Positions 18,191 through 27,646 of a stretch of DNA of 64,000 nucleotides are shown piece by piece; the stretch's first letter is position 1, and every line of letters begins with the position of its first letter. The DNA is taken from NCBI GenBank assembly GCA_023228995.1, contig JALOAD010000002.1:1-64000 (forward strand), read 5' to 3'. Made by a program: the position numbers and the translations under genes. The notes below the pieces were generated by a model, which was given only the letters and a program-made list of their open reading frames with translations, was not told the origin of the DNA and ran no database searches. This DNA comes from JALOAD01 sp023228995 [NCBI: Candidatus Muiribacterium halophilum]. Its GTDB lineage: Bacteria > Muiribacteriota > Muiribacteriia > Muiribacteriales.

Positions 18191-18406
18191 ATGAAGAAGT
18201 TTTTTAAATATATACATAAATTTGCAGAAATTTTATCTTATATTATTTTTCAATTTTTATTTTTGAATATAATTCTTACTGTTATTTATTTTTTGATAAT
18301 TCCATTTTTTAAGCTAATAATGGTTGTTTTTAAAAAAAACAATAAAGGATTTATAAAAACAGAAAATTATTTTGAAACATTAGAAACTTTAAGGCAGGGT
18401 TCATAA
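18191..18406 (+). CDS. Small membrane protein, possibly SxtJ-like
   Basis: 71 residues with a basic N-terminus and hydrophobic segments (AEILSYIIFQFLFLNIILTVIYFLIIPFF). The ending GFIKTENYFETLETLRQGS lies in the cytoplasm by the positive-inside rule. Its place, directly before a DUF5989 gene and a NodU-type carbamoyltransferase, is where SxtJ-family membrane proteins sit in other genomes, but it is shorter than most SxtJ proteins. The assignment therefore rests mainly on context. Stop codon TAA abuts the next ATG. Confidence 0.65.
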   Translation: MKKFFKYIHKFAEILSYIIFQFLFLNIILTVIYFLIIPFFKLIMVVFKKNNKGFIKTENYFETLETLRQGS

Positions 18407-18559
18407 ATGACTGATATGTTAAAACAGATGTTTATTCTTATAAAAAAACATAAATTATATATAATAGCTCCTATATTGATAGTATTATGTTTTCTTGGTT
18501 TATTAGTTGTTTTTATCGGTCCTCAAGCAATAATTGCTATAATATATGCGGGAATCTGA
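18407..18559 (+). CDS. DUF5989-like small membrane protein
   Basis: 50 residues: MTDMLKQMFILIKKHKLYII followed by a hydrophobic stretch (APILIVLCFLGLLVVF) and a short exit segment. Length, the KLYIIAPILIVL-LGLLVVF pattern and position match DUF5989 proteins found beside carbamoyltransferases and SGNH hydrolases. It starts right after the preceding stop and its TGA overlaps the next ATG (TGATG), so the three are translationally coupled. Probably a membrane accessory subunit; the mechanism is unknown. Confidence 0.75.
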   Translation: MTDMLKQMFILIKKHKLYIIAPILIVLCFLGLLVVFIGPQAIIAIIYAGI

Positions 18560-20235
18560 TGAATATTCTTGGAATTTCATGTTATTATCATGATTCATCA
18601 GCATGTTTAATATGTAATGATAAAGTTTTTGCAGTTTCAGAAGAAAGATTTAATAGACAGAAACATTCAGCTGTTTTTCCAGAAAAATCGATTGAATATT
18701 GTATTAATAGTGCTAAAATAAATTTTAATGATATTGATTATGTTATATTTCATGAAAAGCCATTTTTGAAATTCAATCGTGTATTAGAAAATTTCATAAT
18801 TACATTTCCTTATTCATATAAGAATTTTATGAATATTATACCTAGATATCTTGGGGAAAGACTTATTATTTCCGATGTTTTCAAAAAAAAATATAAATAT
18901 AAAGGTGAATTTCTCTATAATAGACATCATCTTTCTCATGCTGCATCAGCTTTTTTTCCGTCAAAATTTGAAAAATCTATTATAATGACATGTGATGGAT
19001 TAGGGGAATATTCAACAATGACTTCAGGTTATGGGATAAATAATAAAATATATATTGAAAATGAATTAAGTTTTCCGAATTCTCTTGGTATGTTATACAG
19101 TGCAATTACAAGTTATCTTGGTTTTTTACCAAATGGTGGAGAAGGTAAGGTGATGGCTTTAGCTGATTTTGGAGAAGCTGAATTTTTAAACAAATTAAAA
19201 GAAATTGTAAAGATAAATTCTGATGGAAGTTTTTCTGTTAATGAGGATTATTTTGATTTTAGATCTGGAAATTCTATGTTTACTTCAAAATTTGTTAAAA
19301 AATTTGGTAAAGGTCCTAAAAAACTAAGTGAAATTAGTCAAAAACATAAAAATATTGCTAGTTCTTTACAAGCTTTAACTGAAGAAATAATTTTAAATAA
19401 TGTTAATATTCTTTATTCTAAACATAAAGTCAAAAATTTGTGTGCTGCAGGTGGAGTTTTTCTTAATTGTGTTACAAATGGTAAAATACTTAGAAATACT
19501 CCAATAGAAAATATTTTTATTCAGCCAGCAGCTGGTGATTCTGGAACAGCACTTGGTGCTTGTTTATATCTTTATAATCAAGTTTTAGAAAATCCTCGTA
19601 ATTTTTTAATGGATAATACTTTTCTTGGTCCTGAATACTCAAATAAAGAAATAGAAAATATGCTTATATGTAAAAATATTAAATTTGAATTTTTAAATGA
19701 TAAACAATTATTTGAAAAAACTAGTGATTTGCTTATTGATAATAAAATTATTGGTTGGTTTCAGGGAAGAATGGAATTTGGACCTAGAGCTTTGGGTAAT
19801 AGAAGTATTCTTGCAAATCCACAAAATCCTAAAATGAAAGATATACTTAATGAAAAAGTTAAACATAGAGAATGGTTTAGACCTTTTGGTATTTCAATAC
19901 TTCATGATAAAGCTGATGTTGTAATTAAAGATTATATATTTAATCAATTTATGCTTATTACTGGAAATGTAAAAGAAGAGTGGAAAAGTAAAATTCCGTC
20001 AGCTATACATATTGATGGTTCAACAAGATATCAGAGTGTTAATAATGAACAAATTAAATATTATTCTCTTATTGAAAGATTTTATGAAAAGACAAAAGTT
20101 CCGTTAATTATTAATACATCTTTTAATGATAATAAAGAACCTATTGTATGTAATCCTGAAGATGCATTTAACTGTTTTGTAAATACTGAGATTGATGTAT
20201 TAGTATTAGGGAATTATATGGTAAAGAAGCTGTGA
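18559..20235 (+). CDS. NodU/CmcH-type carbamoyltransferase
   Basis: 558 residues from ATG 18559; the frame is open to 18487 but the protein family begins MNILGISCYYHDSSACL. Metal- and carbamoyl-phosphate-handling motifs of the HypF/NodU fold are present: NRHHLSHAASAFFPS, TCDGLGEYSTM, GGEGKVMALA, GGVFLNCVTNGK, QPAAGDSGTALG, and C-terminal QGRMEFGPRALGNRSILANP. These enzymes move a carbamoyl group from carbamoyl phosphate to a sugar or other hydroxyl. Coupling to two small membrane proteins and proximity to two SGNH hydrolases suggest modification of a surface glycan or exported metabolite (inference). Confidence 0.92.
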   Translation: MNILGISCYYHDSSACLICNDKVFAVSEERFNRQKHSAVFPEKSIEYCINSAKINFNDIDYVIFHEKPFLKFNRVLENFIITFPYSYKNFMNIIPRYLGERLIISDVFKKKYKYKGEFLYNRHHLSHAASAFFPSKFEKSIIMTCDGLGEYSTMTSGYGINNKIYIENELSFPNSLGMLYSAITSYLGFLPNGGEGKVMALADFGEAEFLNKLKEIVKINSDGSFSVNEDYFDFRSGNSMFTSKFVKKFGKGPKKLSEISQKHKNIASSLQALTEEIILNNVNILYSKHKVKNLCAAGGVFLNCVTNGKILRNTPIENIFIQPAAGDSGTALGACLYLYNQVLENPRNFLMDNTFLGPEYSNKEIENMLICKNIKFEFLNDKQLFEKTSDLLIDNKIIGWFQGRMEFGPRALGNRSILANPQNPKMKDILNEKVKHREWFRPFGISILHDKADVVIKDYIFNQFMLITGNVKEEWKSKIPSAIHIDGSTRYQSVNNEQIKYYSLIERFYEKTKVPLIINTSFNDNKEPIVCNPEDAFNCFVNTEIDVLVLGNYMVKKL

Positions 20236-20236
20236 G

Positions 20237-20353
20237 AAGTGAAGCTGTGAGAAGTGAATGGTGAGATGGTGAGTGGTGAATGGTGAAGTGGGAAAAGCAA
20301 AAGCTTTAAATCTAATTCACAATTTGGCTATTTCGCTATTTAGCAGGGTTTAA
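20237..20353 (+). repeat. Dispersed repeat R2, third copy
   Basis: GTGAATGGTGAGATGGTGAG-type sequence followed by CTTTAAATCTAATTCACAATTTGGCTATTTCGC, the same two halves as at 3312-3457. It fills the space between the carbamoyltransferase and the first SGNH gene. Confidence 0.7.
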
Positions 20354-20377
20354 GGGTGAAAGGAATAGATATTTACT

Positions 20378-22462
20378 ATGAGTAGATTTTGTAAGTTTTT
20401 TCTGATTATATTTTTATCAATTATATTTCTTGAGATATTTTTAAGAGTTTTTGGTTTGTTTTATAAAACTTCAATTTTTATTCCAGAAGAATATAAAAAT
20501 AAAAAGATAATTGTTTGTGCTGGTGATTCTTTTACTTATGGAGTTGGAGTTCCAAGAGGTTTTGATTATCCTTCTGTTTTAGAGAAAAAACTTAATAATA
20601 TAGATATAAAAGTTATAAATATTGGTGAACCTGGTGCAAATACTGCGATTGTAAAAAATAAGATTGAAGAGCTTTTTTATAAGGTAAAACCTGAAATGGT
20701 AATTATTATGGCTGGAGTTAATAATTCATGGAATTTTAGAGATGTTAATATTGAAAATAATTTTTTCATTCAATATTTTAGTGATTTTAAAATATTTAGA
20801 TTATGGAGATTTATTAAAAGTTCAAAAAAACATATTTCTGTAAATATTAATGAATATATTTCTGATTTTAGTGTTATTGAAACAGCTTATGCTGATGAAA
20901 ATGATGTTAATAAAGATTTAATCTTTTATGTTTTAGATTCAGATAATATTGTGTTATTTTTATCAAAAATAAAAAAAAATCTTGATAAATCTCAAAAATT
21001 AGAGCTTTGTATAAAAATACTTGAAGAATTTGATTTTTCTCCTAAAAATAATTTTTTTCTTAAAAATAAAAAAAAATCTGTTAATCTTGATATTCAGCTT
21101 GAAATGGATTTTGTACAAAAATTTTTAAATTGGTGTGAAGTTAATAAAAAAGATATTATTAATGAATATGGTCAAAATATTGCAAGTCTATATTTTAAAT
21201 ATTCATTTTTTATTGCAGATAGACAAGATAAATTAGAATTACTGCTTAAAGCTATAGATTGGGATGATAATAAAAGCTATATCAAGAATATTCCTGATTT
21301 TTTTACTGATAAAAACATAGCTGAAAAATATGGCAATAAAATATTGAATCTTCTTTTAAAAAAAATAGATGAAAAAAAAATAGATGCAATTATTTTGAAA
21401 GATATAAGTCTTAATTTAAAAAAAATAAAAGAACAAAGTTATAATATAAGAAAATTGAAATCTGTTTTTGAATCGGAATATCTTAATATAAATCCTGATG
21501 ATAATGATATATTAAAGGAATATTCGGCATATCTTCTTTTTAATTCAAATTCATCCTCAAAAGAACTAAAAAAAGCATTAAAATGGCATATAATAAACTC
21601 TCAAAAGCATAATATTTCAGATATTAAATATAGATTAGCTATTTTATATTCAAAAAATAATAATTTTAATATTGCTGTTGATATAATGGAAGAACTTTAT
21701 GAAAAATTTCCAAAAAATCCTGAATATACTGTGTTTTTAGCTTATTTATATTCTGATTTTTCACAAAAAAAAGATAATCTATTTATTGAAAAACTATTAT
21801 CTGAAGCTTACAATATATTGAATAAAAGTGATAAATCCGAAAGTATATTATCATCATTAAGTACATTATATACTCTTAGAGCTAGAAATGATTATTTACA
21901 AATTGATAAAGCTATAAAATGGCATGAATCAATTATTGAAAAAGTTTTTAATTCACAAATATTTTACAATTATGGAATTCTTATTTCAAAATCAGGTGAT
22001 AATAAAGAAACTATAAAAAAAGCTTTAAAGTATATTGAAAAAGCAATATCTATTGAACCTGATAATAAAAATTACAGATATACTGCTTGGCAATTATATT
22101 TTAATAAACTTAAAAATGTTGAAAAAGCTGCTTTATATAAAGATGTAGATTCAAATTTTGAAGAACAATTAAATATTGATGAAATACAACAAAAAGTGAT
22201 TTCTGACATTGATTATATTGTAAAAAAACTTTTAAAAAATAATATAAAACCAATACTTATGAATTATCCTGAAATTGAATGTGATTATTTAAAAAAGATC
22301 TCAAAGAACAATAATTGTTTTTTTATTGATAATATGAAATACTTTAATAGTCTTAAAGATAAACAGAAGTATTTTTTTCCTGATGGTCATCTTAACATAG
22401 AGGGAAATGAAAAACTTGCAGAAAATGTAAAAAATTATTTACTAAAAAACGGTAATTTTTAA
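20378..22462 (+). CDS. Membrane-anchored SGNH hydrolase with internal TPR insertion, paralogue 1
   Basis: 694 residues. One N-terminal membrane helix (FFLIIFLSIIFLEIFLRVF) is followed by SGNH block I with S51 (VCAGDSFTYGVG), block II (NIGEPGANT) and block III (IIMAGVNNSWNF). The catalytic block V, D669-G-H671-L-N (FFPDGHLNIEG), comes only at the very end. About 450 residues in between are helical with TPR-like units (ALKWHIINSQKH, YNYGILISKSGDNKE). So a repeat array is inserted inside the hydrolase fold. SGNH enzymes remove or transfer acyl groups. Likely acts outside the membrane on a polymer. Paralogue at 24019-27600. Confidence 0.87.
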   Translation: MSRFCKFFLIIFLSIIFLEIFLRVFGLFYKTSIFIPEEYKNKKIIVCAGDSFTYGVGVPRGFDYPSVLEKKLNNIDIKVINIGEPGANTAIVKNKIEELFYKVKPEMVIIMAGVNNSWNFRDVNIENNFFIQYFSDFKIFRLWRFIKSSKKHISVNINEYISDFSVIETAYADENDVNKDLIFYVLDSDNIVLFLSKIKKNLDKSQKLELCIKILEEFDFSPKNNFFLKNKKKSVNLDIQLEMDFVQKFLNWCEVNKKDIINEYGQNIASLYFKYSFFIADRQDKLELLLKAIDWDDNKSYIKNIPDFFTDKNIAEKYGNKILNLLLKKIDEKKIDAIILKDISLNLKKIKEQSYNIRKLKSVFESEYLNINPDDNDILKEYSAYLLFNSNSSSKELKKALKWHIINSQKHNISDIKYRLAILYSKNNNFNIAVDIMEELYEKFPKNPEYTVFLAYLYSDFSQKKDNLFIEKLLSEAYNILNKSDKSESILSSLSTLYTLRARNDYLQIDKAIKWHESIIEKVFNSQIFYNYGILISKSGDNKETIKKALKYIEKAISIEPDNKNYRYTAWQLYFNKLKNVEKAALYKDVDSNFEEQLNIDEIQQKVISDIDYIVKKLLKNNIKPILMNYPEIECDYLKKISKNNNCFFIDNMKYFNSLKDKQKYFFPDGHLNIEGNEKLAENVKNYLLKNGNF

Positions 22463-22467
22463 AGCTT

Positions 22468-22494
22468 AATGCGTATTGCACCGGTTTGACCCCT
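22468..22494 (-). repeat. R1 core, inverted, at the 3' end of SGNH paralogue 1
   Basis: TTAATGCGTATTGCACCGG then TTTGACCCC, 6 bp after the stop codon. The same junction, including the last codons and AAAGCTTAATGCG, is seen at 27605-27632 after the second SGNH gene. Confidence 0.7.
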
Positions 22495-22517
22495 GTTTAC
22501 TTTATTGGAGGGAAAAT

Positions 22518-23066
22518 ATGTTTATATTGTTTGGTATAATAGTTTTTGTAATTATATTAACATTGATAATATATTATAATTATTTTGTATGTGGTAAAAA
22601 CAATGTTAAATCATCACTTTCAACAGTTGATATAATGCTCAAAAAAAGATATGATCTTATTCCAAATCTTGTTTCTACAGTAAAAGGTTATGCTAAACAC
22701 GAAAAAGATATATTGACCAGAGTAGTTGAATTAAGAACAAAAGCTATGTCTCAACCTACAGGTTCGGTTGAAAATGAAAACACTGAAAACATGCTTGCAG
22801 GAACACTTAAAAGTATTTTTATGCTTACAGAAAATTATCCTGAATTAAAAGCTAATCAGAATTTTCTTATGCTTCAGAGAAGTCTAAATGAAATAGAAGA
22901 ACAGATATCAGCTTCAAGAAGAACTTATAATGCAATGGTAAATTCTTATAATACATCGGTTGAATCATTTCCGGGAAATATATTGGCTAAACAGTTTGGA
23001 TTTAGAAGATGGGAGTTTTTTAAAGTTAATGATAATGAAAAAAATTCTGTTAAGGTCAAATTATGA
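22518..23066 (+). CDS. LemA family protein
   Basis: 182 residues from ATG 22518, chosen because GGAGGG lies 6-11 nt upstream; an earlier ATG at 22476 falls in repeat R1. One N-terminal membrane helix (FGIIVFVIILTLIIYYNYF) is followed by the LemA signature: LKKRYDLIPNLVSTVKGYAKHEKDIL, ANQNFLMLQRSLNEIEEQI and RRTYNAMVNSYNTSVESFPGN. LemA proteins are single-pass membrane proteins with a long helical domain; their role is not settled. It overlaps the next gene by 4 nt, the usual LemA partner arrangement. Confidence 0.93.
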   Translation: MFILFGIIVFVIILTLIIYYNYFVCGKNNVKSSLSTVDIMLKKRYDLIPNLVSTVKGYAKHEKDILTRVVELRTKAMSQPTGSVENENTENMLAGTLKSIFMLTENYPELKANQNFLMLQRSLNEIEEQISASRRTYNAMVNSYNTSVESFPGNILAKQFGFRRWEFFKVNDNEKNSVKVKL

Positions 23067-24034
23067 AAAAAGAAGAGTCTCTTGTTACTTTTTATAAGAG
23101 AGTTTTAGAGCCAGACCTTTTAAAACTTGAAGATAAACGAAAAATAATATTTAAACATTGTTTGTTTTGTCTTGTGTTTATTTGTATTATTATTGTATGC
23201 ATAATTGCTTTTAATATAAATGAAGGAATAATTTGGATTGTAATTGGATTTGCAGCGTTTATAGCCATAATAATTGATTTTATAAAAATATCTAGAATAT
23301 ATAAGGATTATTCAAAAGATTTTAAATTTTCTATAGTTAAAAACATTGTGGAATTTGTAAATCCGAAATTAAATTATTCTCCTTATGAATTTGTTTCAAA
23401 ATCACATTTTAAAAAAAGTAGACTTTTTAATTCAAGAATTGATAATTACAAAGGAGATGATTATATTTCTGGGAAAATAGATAAGACTGAGTTGTTTTTT
23501 TCAGAATTACATGTTGAGAAAGTAGATCATTATAGAAATTCAAAAGGTAAAAAACGAAAAAGAATTACGCAAATATTCAATGGATTGTTTTTTTGTGCTG
23601 ATTTTAATAAACATTTTACTGGAAAAACAATAATAGCAGTTGATAAATCTGAAAAAATATTTGGAAGGTTAGCAAATACTTTTCAAGCTATGTTTTCTCA
23701 TCAGGGTGAATTAGTTAAGTTTGAAGATCCTGAATTTGAAAAAGAATTTGCAGTTTATTCAGATTCACAGCAACAAGCAAGATATATAATTTCTCCAGCA
23801 TTGGCAAGAAGAATAATTGATTATAAAAACAAAGCTGGTCTTGATATAACTATGTCATTTATAGATTCTTCTGTATATGTTGCTATATCAAGAAATGAAG
23901 GATTTTTTGATCCTGCAATATTTGAAAAGACAGACAATTTTACAATTGTATCAAAAGTTTATGAAGAGCTTATGCTTGCTCTGGATCTTATAAATATACT
24001 TGATCTTAATACTAGAATATGGACAAAAGAATAG
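23063..24034 (+). CDS. DUF3137 membrane protein
   Basis: 323 residues with two adjacent membrane helices near the N-terminus (~28-50 and ~53-72: CLFCLVFICIIIVCIIAF and IIWIVIGFAAFIAIII). The remaining ~245 residues form the DUF3137 domain, with GDDYISGKIDKTELFFSELHVE, FNGLFFCADFNKHFTGKT and KFEDPEFEKEFAVYSDSQQQARY, a segment typical of the family. DUF3137 genes regularly follow lemA, as here with an ATGA overlap. Function unknown; probably a membrane complex with LemA. Confidence 0.88.
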   Translation: MKKEESLVTFYKRVLEPDLLKLEDKRKIIFKHCLFCLVFICIIIVCIIAFNINEGIIWIVIGFAAFIAIIIDFIKISRIYKDYSKDFKFSIVKNIVEFVNPKLNYSPYEFVSKSHFKKSRLFNSRIDNYKGDDYISGKIDKTELFFSELHVEKVDHYRNSKGKKRKRITQIFNGLFFCADFNKHFTGKTIIAVDKSEKIFGRLANTFQAMFSHQGELVKFEDPEFEKEFAVYSDSQQQARYIISPALARRIIDYKNKAGLDITMSFIDSSVYVAISRNEGFFDPAIFEKTDNFTIVSKVYEELMLALDLINILDLNTRIWTKE

Positions 24035-27000
24035 TGGGTTTTATTAATAAAAAGAATTTGACTGGTTTTTTTGTAATAATATTAATTTCTATAATACTTC
24101 TTGAGATAATACTTCGTATATCAGGTTCTTTTTATACTTCATCCATTATTAATAAAGAAGATTATAAAGATAAAACAGTTATTGTGTGTGCTGGAGATTC
24201 TTTTACTTATGGTGTTGGTGTTCCGAGAGGTTTTGATTATCCTTCTATTTTAGAAAAAAAGCTTAATAATAAAGATATAAAAGTTATAAACATTGGTGAA
24301 CCTGGTGCAAATACTTCTGTTGTATATAATAGACTTGAAATTTTATTGTCAAAAATTAGACCTGATTATGTAATTCTTATGGCAGGAGTTAATAATCTTT
24401 GGAATTTTAAAGATAAATATGAAAAGCAGAATTTTTTTATAAAGATAATATCTGAGTTGAAGATAATGAGATTATTAAGATTTTTAAAATATAGAGATAA
24501 TAATGCATTGAATATATTTGGGAAAAAAGATATTTATGAATTATTATATGCAGATAACAATATTTCAAATACATTATCTTCAAAAAAAACACCTAATATT
24601 AGTAATTTAAAATACATAAATGAAAAATTTGAATTATTATACAATTCGCAACAAACTCCTCAAAGTATAATAAATACATTAAATTCTATAGAAAAACTTC
24701 AGAAACAGCATATTATTGATTATATAATATCACTTATTAATCTTGGTAAATATTCTCAGGCATATAATTTTGCTCAAAGATTCAACAAGACATTAGATAA
24801 ACAGATATATGAAAAATTAATGGGTTTAATTGTATTTTATTCAAGTAATAAAGATTATCTTATAAATTATCTTGAAAATATACAATATCCAAAAACTTCT
24901 ATTGAGATAATTAGAATATTGAACAGTCTTGAAAATAATAATTTCATTGAACAAAAAAAAGAAATTGAAAAAAGATTTAATAGTATTATATCTAAGTCTT
25001 ATGAGAATTCTAAAATAGATAAAATTATCAAAGGAATTAATGTTGATATTGAAGATAAGGAAGATATTATTTTTAACATTAGACATTTTTCAAGTAAAAT
25101 TGAAATTACAGAAAATGAAGACAAAGTAATATCTAACTGTTATGCGTTTTTTAATAGTTTTGAATTTTCACCATCGATTCCAAGATTATTAAAAATACCG
25201 TGGAATTTTCATAAAGATATTAATTATAATAATTTTGAAGAAATTAAAATTGTTGAGATATTTTTAAAGTGGATAGAAGAAATACCTGATAATCTGTATA
25301 TTAAAGTTAAATCTAATTTAGCTGGAGTATATTTCAAATATGCGTTTGTAAATACAAATACAGTTTATGGATTAGATCTTTTATTTAAAGCTATTGAACT
25401 GGAACCACAAAATATAGATTTTTTAAAAAACATTTCGTATTTTTCTCAAAATCCAGATGTTTTACAAAAAAGAGGACAAAAAATATTTTCTATTATTTCT
25501 GAAAGTTTAAAAAAAGAATTAATTTCACCACAGTTATTAAAAGATATCAGCATGAATATAAAAAGAGTATATAATGGAAGAGAAGACCTGATAAGTTTAA
25601 AAAGTGAGTTTGATGAACTTTATCTTAAATATAAAAAAGATGATGAAAAAATATTAACAGAATACTCTGATGATTTTCTTAAAAAATCAGATATTTCTCA
25701 GAATGAACTTAAAAAAGCAATTGAATGGCATGAAAATATATTAAAAATTACAGATAATAAAAAAATACTATTTAATTATGGAATACTGCTCAAAAGATCT
25801 GGTAGGACTGCTGATTCTTGTGATATTTTAATCAGTTTAAACTCTGAATATCCAGATGATAAAGATATTATGATGTTTTTGTCATATATTTATAGCGAAC
25901 TTATAATTAAATCTCCTCAAAAATATTTAAAACAAGCAGAAGAGCATTTTAAAAAGACTTTTGAATTAATTACAGAGTCTATTAATAAAAAAAACTCTGA
26001 TATAAAAGAAATATTAGAGATGTTAAGTATTTTATATTTAATAAAAGCCCAGAATAATGTTGAGTTTTTAGATACATCAATTGATTGGCACGAAAATATT
26101 GTAAAAGAAAATCTGTTTTCAGAACTTTTCTATAATTATGCAATTTTATTATCAATGAAAGAGAAAAACTACAAAGATATTGAAAAAATTCTCAAAAATA
26201 TAAAAACAGCAATAAAACTTGAAACTCAAAATAAAAAATATTATGAATATGAAGAGAAGATATTAACAGAATTTTCAGAAAATCTTGCTTTAAAAAACTA
26301 TAGCGATAATGAAACATTACAGCAGGCATTGATATGGCATAAAAAATATATTGATATTTATGAATACGAAATATTAAAATTCAATTATGCAGTTTTATTA
26401 AGAATAAATAAAGAATCTTTAAAATCATTAGAAATTGTAAGGAGATTATGTCAAAAGTATCCGAATGAATTAGAATATCTAACTTTTCTTGCATTAATAT
26501 ATTCTGATTATGCTCAGGAAATATCTCAAAAAGATTATAAACAAGCTGAAGAAATACTTGAGAATGGAATAAAAGAGATAAATAATCACCTTAAAAAACA
26601 ACCTGAAGATAATAATTTAAAACAGACAATAGAAAAAATATTTTTTGAATATTCAAATGGAATATTTGCAAGAGTAATTGATAATCACAAAGATTTAAAC
26701 AAAGCATTAGATTGGCATAAAGATATATTAAAGATTTCAGAAAACACAAGAGTAAAATATAATTATGCTGTAATTTTACAAAAAGATAATAAAATAAATA
26801 AGTCTATTGAGTTAATGGAAAAACTTTATACTTTAGAACCTGAAAATACTGAATACATTATGTTTCTTGCATACTTATATTCAAATTTTATACACAATGT
26901 AAATTCCGAAGATTTTAAAAAAGCCGAAAAATTATTAAAAAAGGCTTATAAAAAGATATATACAACACAAAAAGATTTGAAAGATGAACAAATACAGGAC

Positions 27001-27600
27001 ATATTAAAATCATTAAGCAGTTTATATTTAAATAAGACAAGAAATGATTTTAGAAATATAGAAGAAGCTCTGCAATGGCACAAAAATATTGTAAAAGATT
27101 ATAATATCGCTGAACTTTTTTATAATTATGGAATACTTATTTCACTCACGGGAACAGATGAAAAAATAACAGAACACGCTCTTTCATATATTGATAAAGC
27201 AATTATTTTAAAAAAAGAAAATTCAGAATTTAAAAAAACAGCTCTTGAATTATACAGAACAAGATTAAAACATATTGATAAAGATAATGATAAAGAAGAA
27301 AAAACAGGTTTTTCTAATGAAATTATGAAATGGATAAAAAATGATATAAAAAAAACATTTAATATTTTATTATCTCATAAAATAAAAGTTATATTTATGA
27401 ATTACCCCGATTTTCAACTTGATAATACACAAGATATAATCAAAGATGAAAATGTATATTTTATCGATAATATGAAATATTTTAACAGTCTCAATAACAA
27501 GGAAGAACTATTTTTCCCAGATGGACATCTTAATATAGAAGGAAACGAAAGATTAGCAGAAAATATAAAAAATTATTTACTAAAAAACGGTGATTTTTAA
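24019..27600 (+). CDS. Membrane-anchored SGNH hydrolase with very long TPR insertion, paralogue 2
   Basis: 1193 residues, same plan as paralogue 1: N-terminal helix (FFVIILISIILLEIILRI), S61 in CAGDSFTYGVG, NIGEPGANTS, ILMAGVNNLWNF, and final D1168-G-H1170-L-N. The region between them is ~950 residues of helical repeats, about twice the insertion of paralogue 1, with recurring units such as AIEWHENILKI, SIDWHENIVKE, ALDWHKDILKI and ALQWHKNIVKD. The two proteins share almost identical ends. The start overlaps the DUF3137 gene by 16 nt. Probably a scaffolded acyl-modifying enzyme at the cell surface (inference). Confidence 0.85.
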   Translation: MDKRIVGFINKKNLTGFFVIILISIILLEIILRISGSFYTSSIINKEDYKDKTVIVCAGDSFTYGVGVPRGFDYPSILEKKLNNKDIKVINIGEPGANTSVVYNRLEILLSKIRPDYVILMAGVNNLWNFKDKYEKQNFFIKIISELKIMRLLRFLKYRDNNALNIFGKKDIYELLYADNNISNTLSSKKTPNISNLKYINEKFELLYNSQQTPQSIINTLNSIEKLQKQHIIDYIISLINLGKYSQAYNFAQRFNKTLDKQIYEKLMGLIVFYSSNKDYLINYLENIQYPKTSIEIIRILNSLENNNFIEQKKEIEKRFNSIISKSYENSKIDKIIKGINVDIEDKEDIIFNIRHFSSKIEITENEDKVISNCYAFFNSFEFSPSIPRLLKIPWNFHKDINYNNFEEIKIVEIFLKWIEEIPDNLYIKVKSNLAGVYFKYAFVNTNTVYGLDLLFKAIELEPQNIDFLKNISYFSQNPDVLQKRGQKIFSIISESLKKELISPQLLKDISMNIKRVYNGREDLISLKSEFDELYLKYKKDDEKILTEYSDDFLKKSDISQNELKKAIEWHENILKITDNKKILFNYGILLKRSGRTADSCDILISLNSEYPDDKDIMMFLSYIYSELIIKSPQKYLKQAEEHFKKTFELITESINKKNSDIKEILEMLSILYLIKAQNNVEFLDTSIDWHENIVKENLFSELFYNYAILLSMKEKNYKDIEKILKNIKTAIKLETQNKKYYEYEEKILTEFSENLALKNYSDNETLQQALIWHKKYIDIYEYEILKFNYAVLLRINKESLKSLEIVRRLCQKYPNELEYLTFLALIYSDYAQEISQKDYKQAEEILENGIKEINNHLKKQPEDNNLKQTIEKIFFEYSNGIFARVIDNHKDLNKALDWHKDILKISENTRVKYNYAVILQKDNKINKSIELMEKLYTLEPENTEYIMFLAYLYSNFIHNVNSEDFKKAEKLLKKAYKKIYTTQKDLKDEQIQDILKSLSSLYLNKTRNDFRNIEEALQWHKNIVKDYNIAELFYNYGILISLTGTDEKITEHALSYIDKAIILKKENSEFKKTALELYRTRLKHIDKDNDKEEKTGFSNEIMKWIKNDIKKTFNILLSHKIKVIFMNYPDFQLDNTQDIIKDENVYFIDNMKYFNSLNNKEELFFPDGHLNIEGNERLAENIKNYLLKNGDF

Positions 27601-27604
27601 AGCT

Positions 27605-27632
27605 TAATGCGAATTGCACCGGTTTGACACCT
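27605..27632 (-). repeat. R1 core, inverted, at the 3' end of SGNH paralogue 2
   Basis: TTAATGCGAATTGCACCGG then TTTGACACC. It matches the copy behind paralogue 1 at nearly every position, showing that the repeat was duplicated with the gene end or is a shared insertion site. Confidence 0.7.
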
Positions 27633-27646
27633 AGATTTAAATAATC

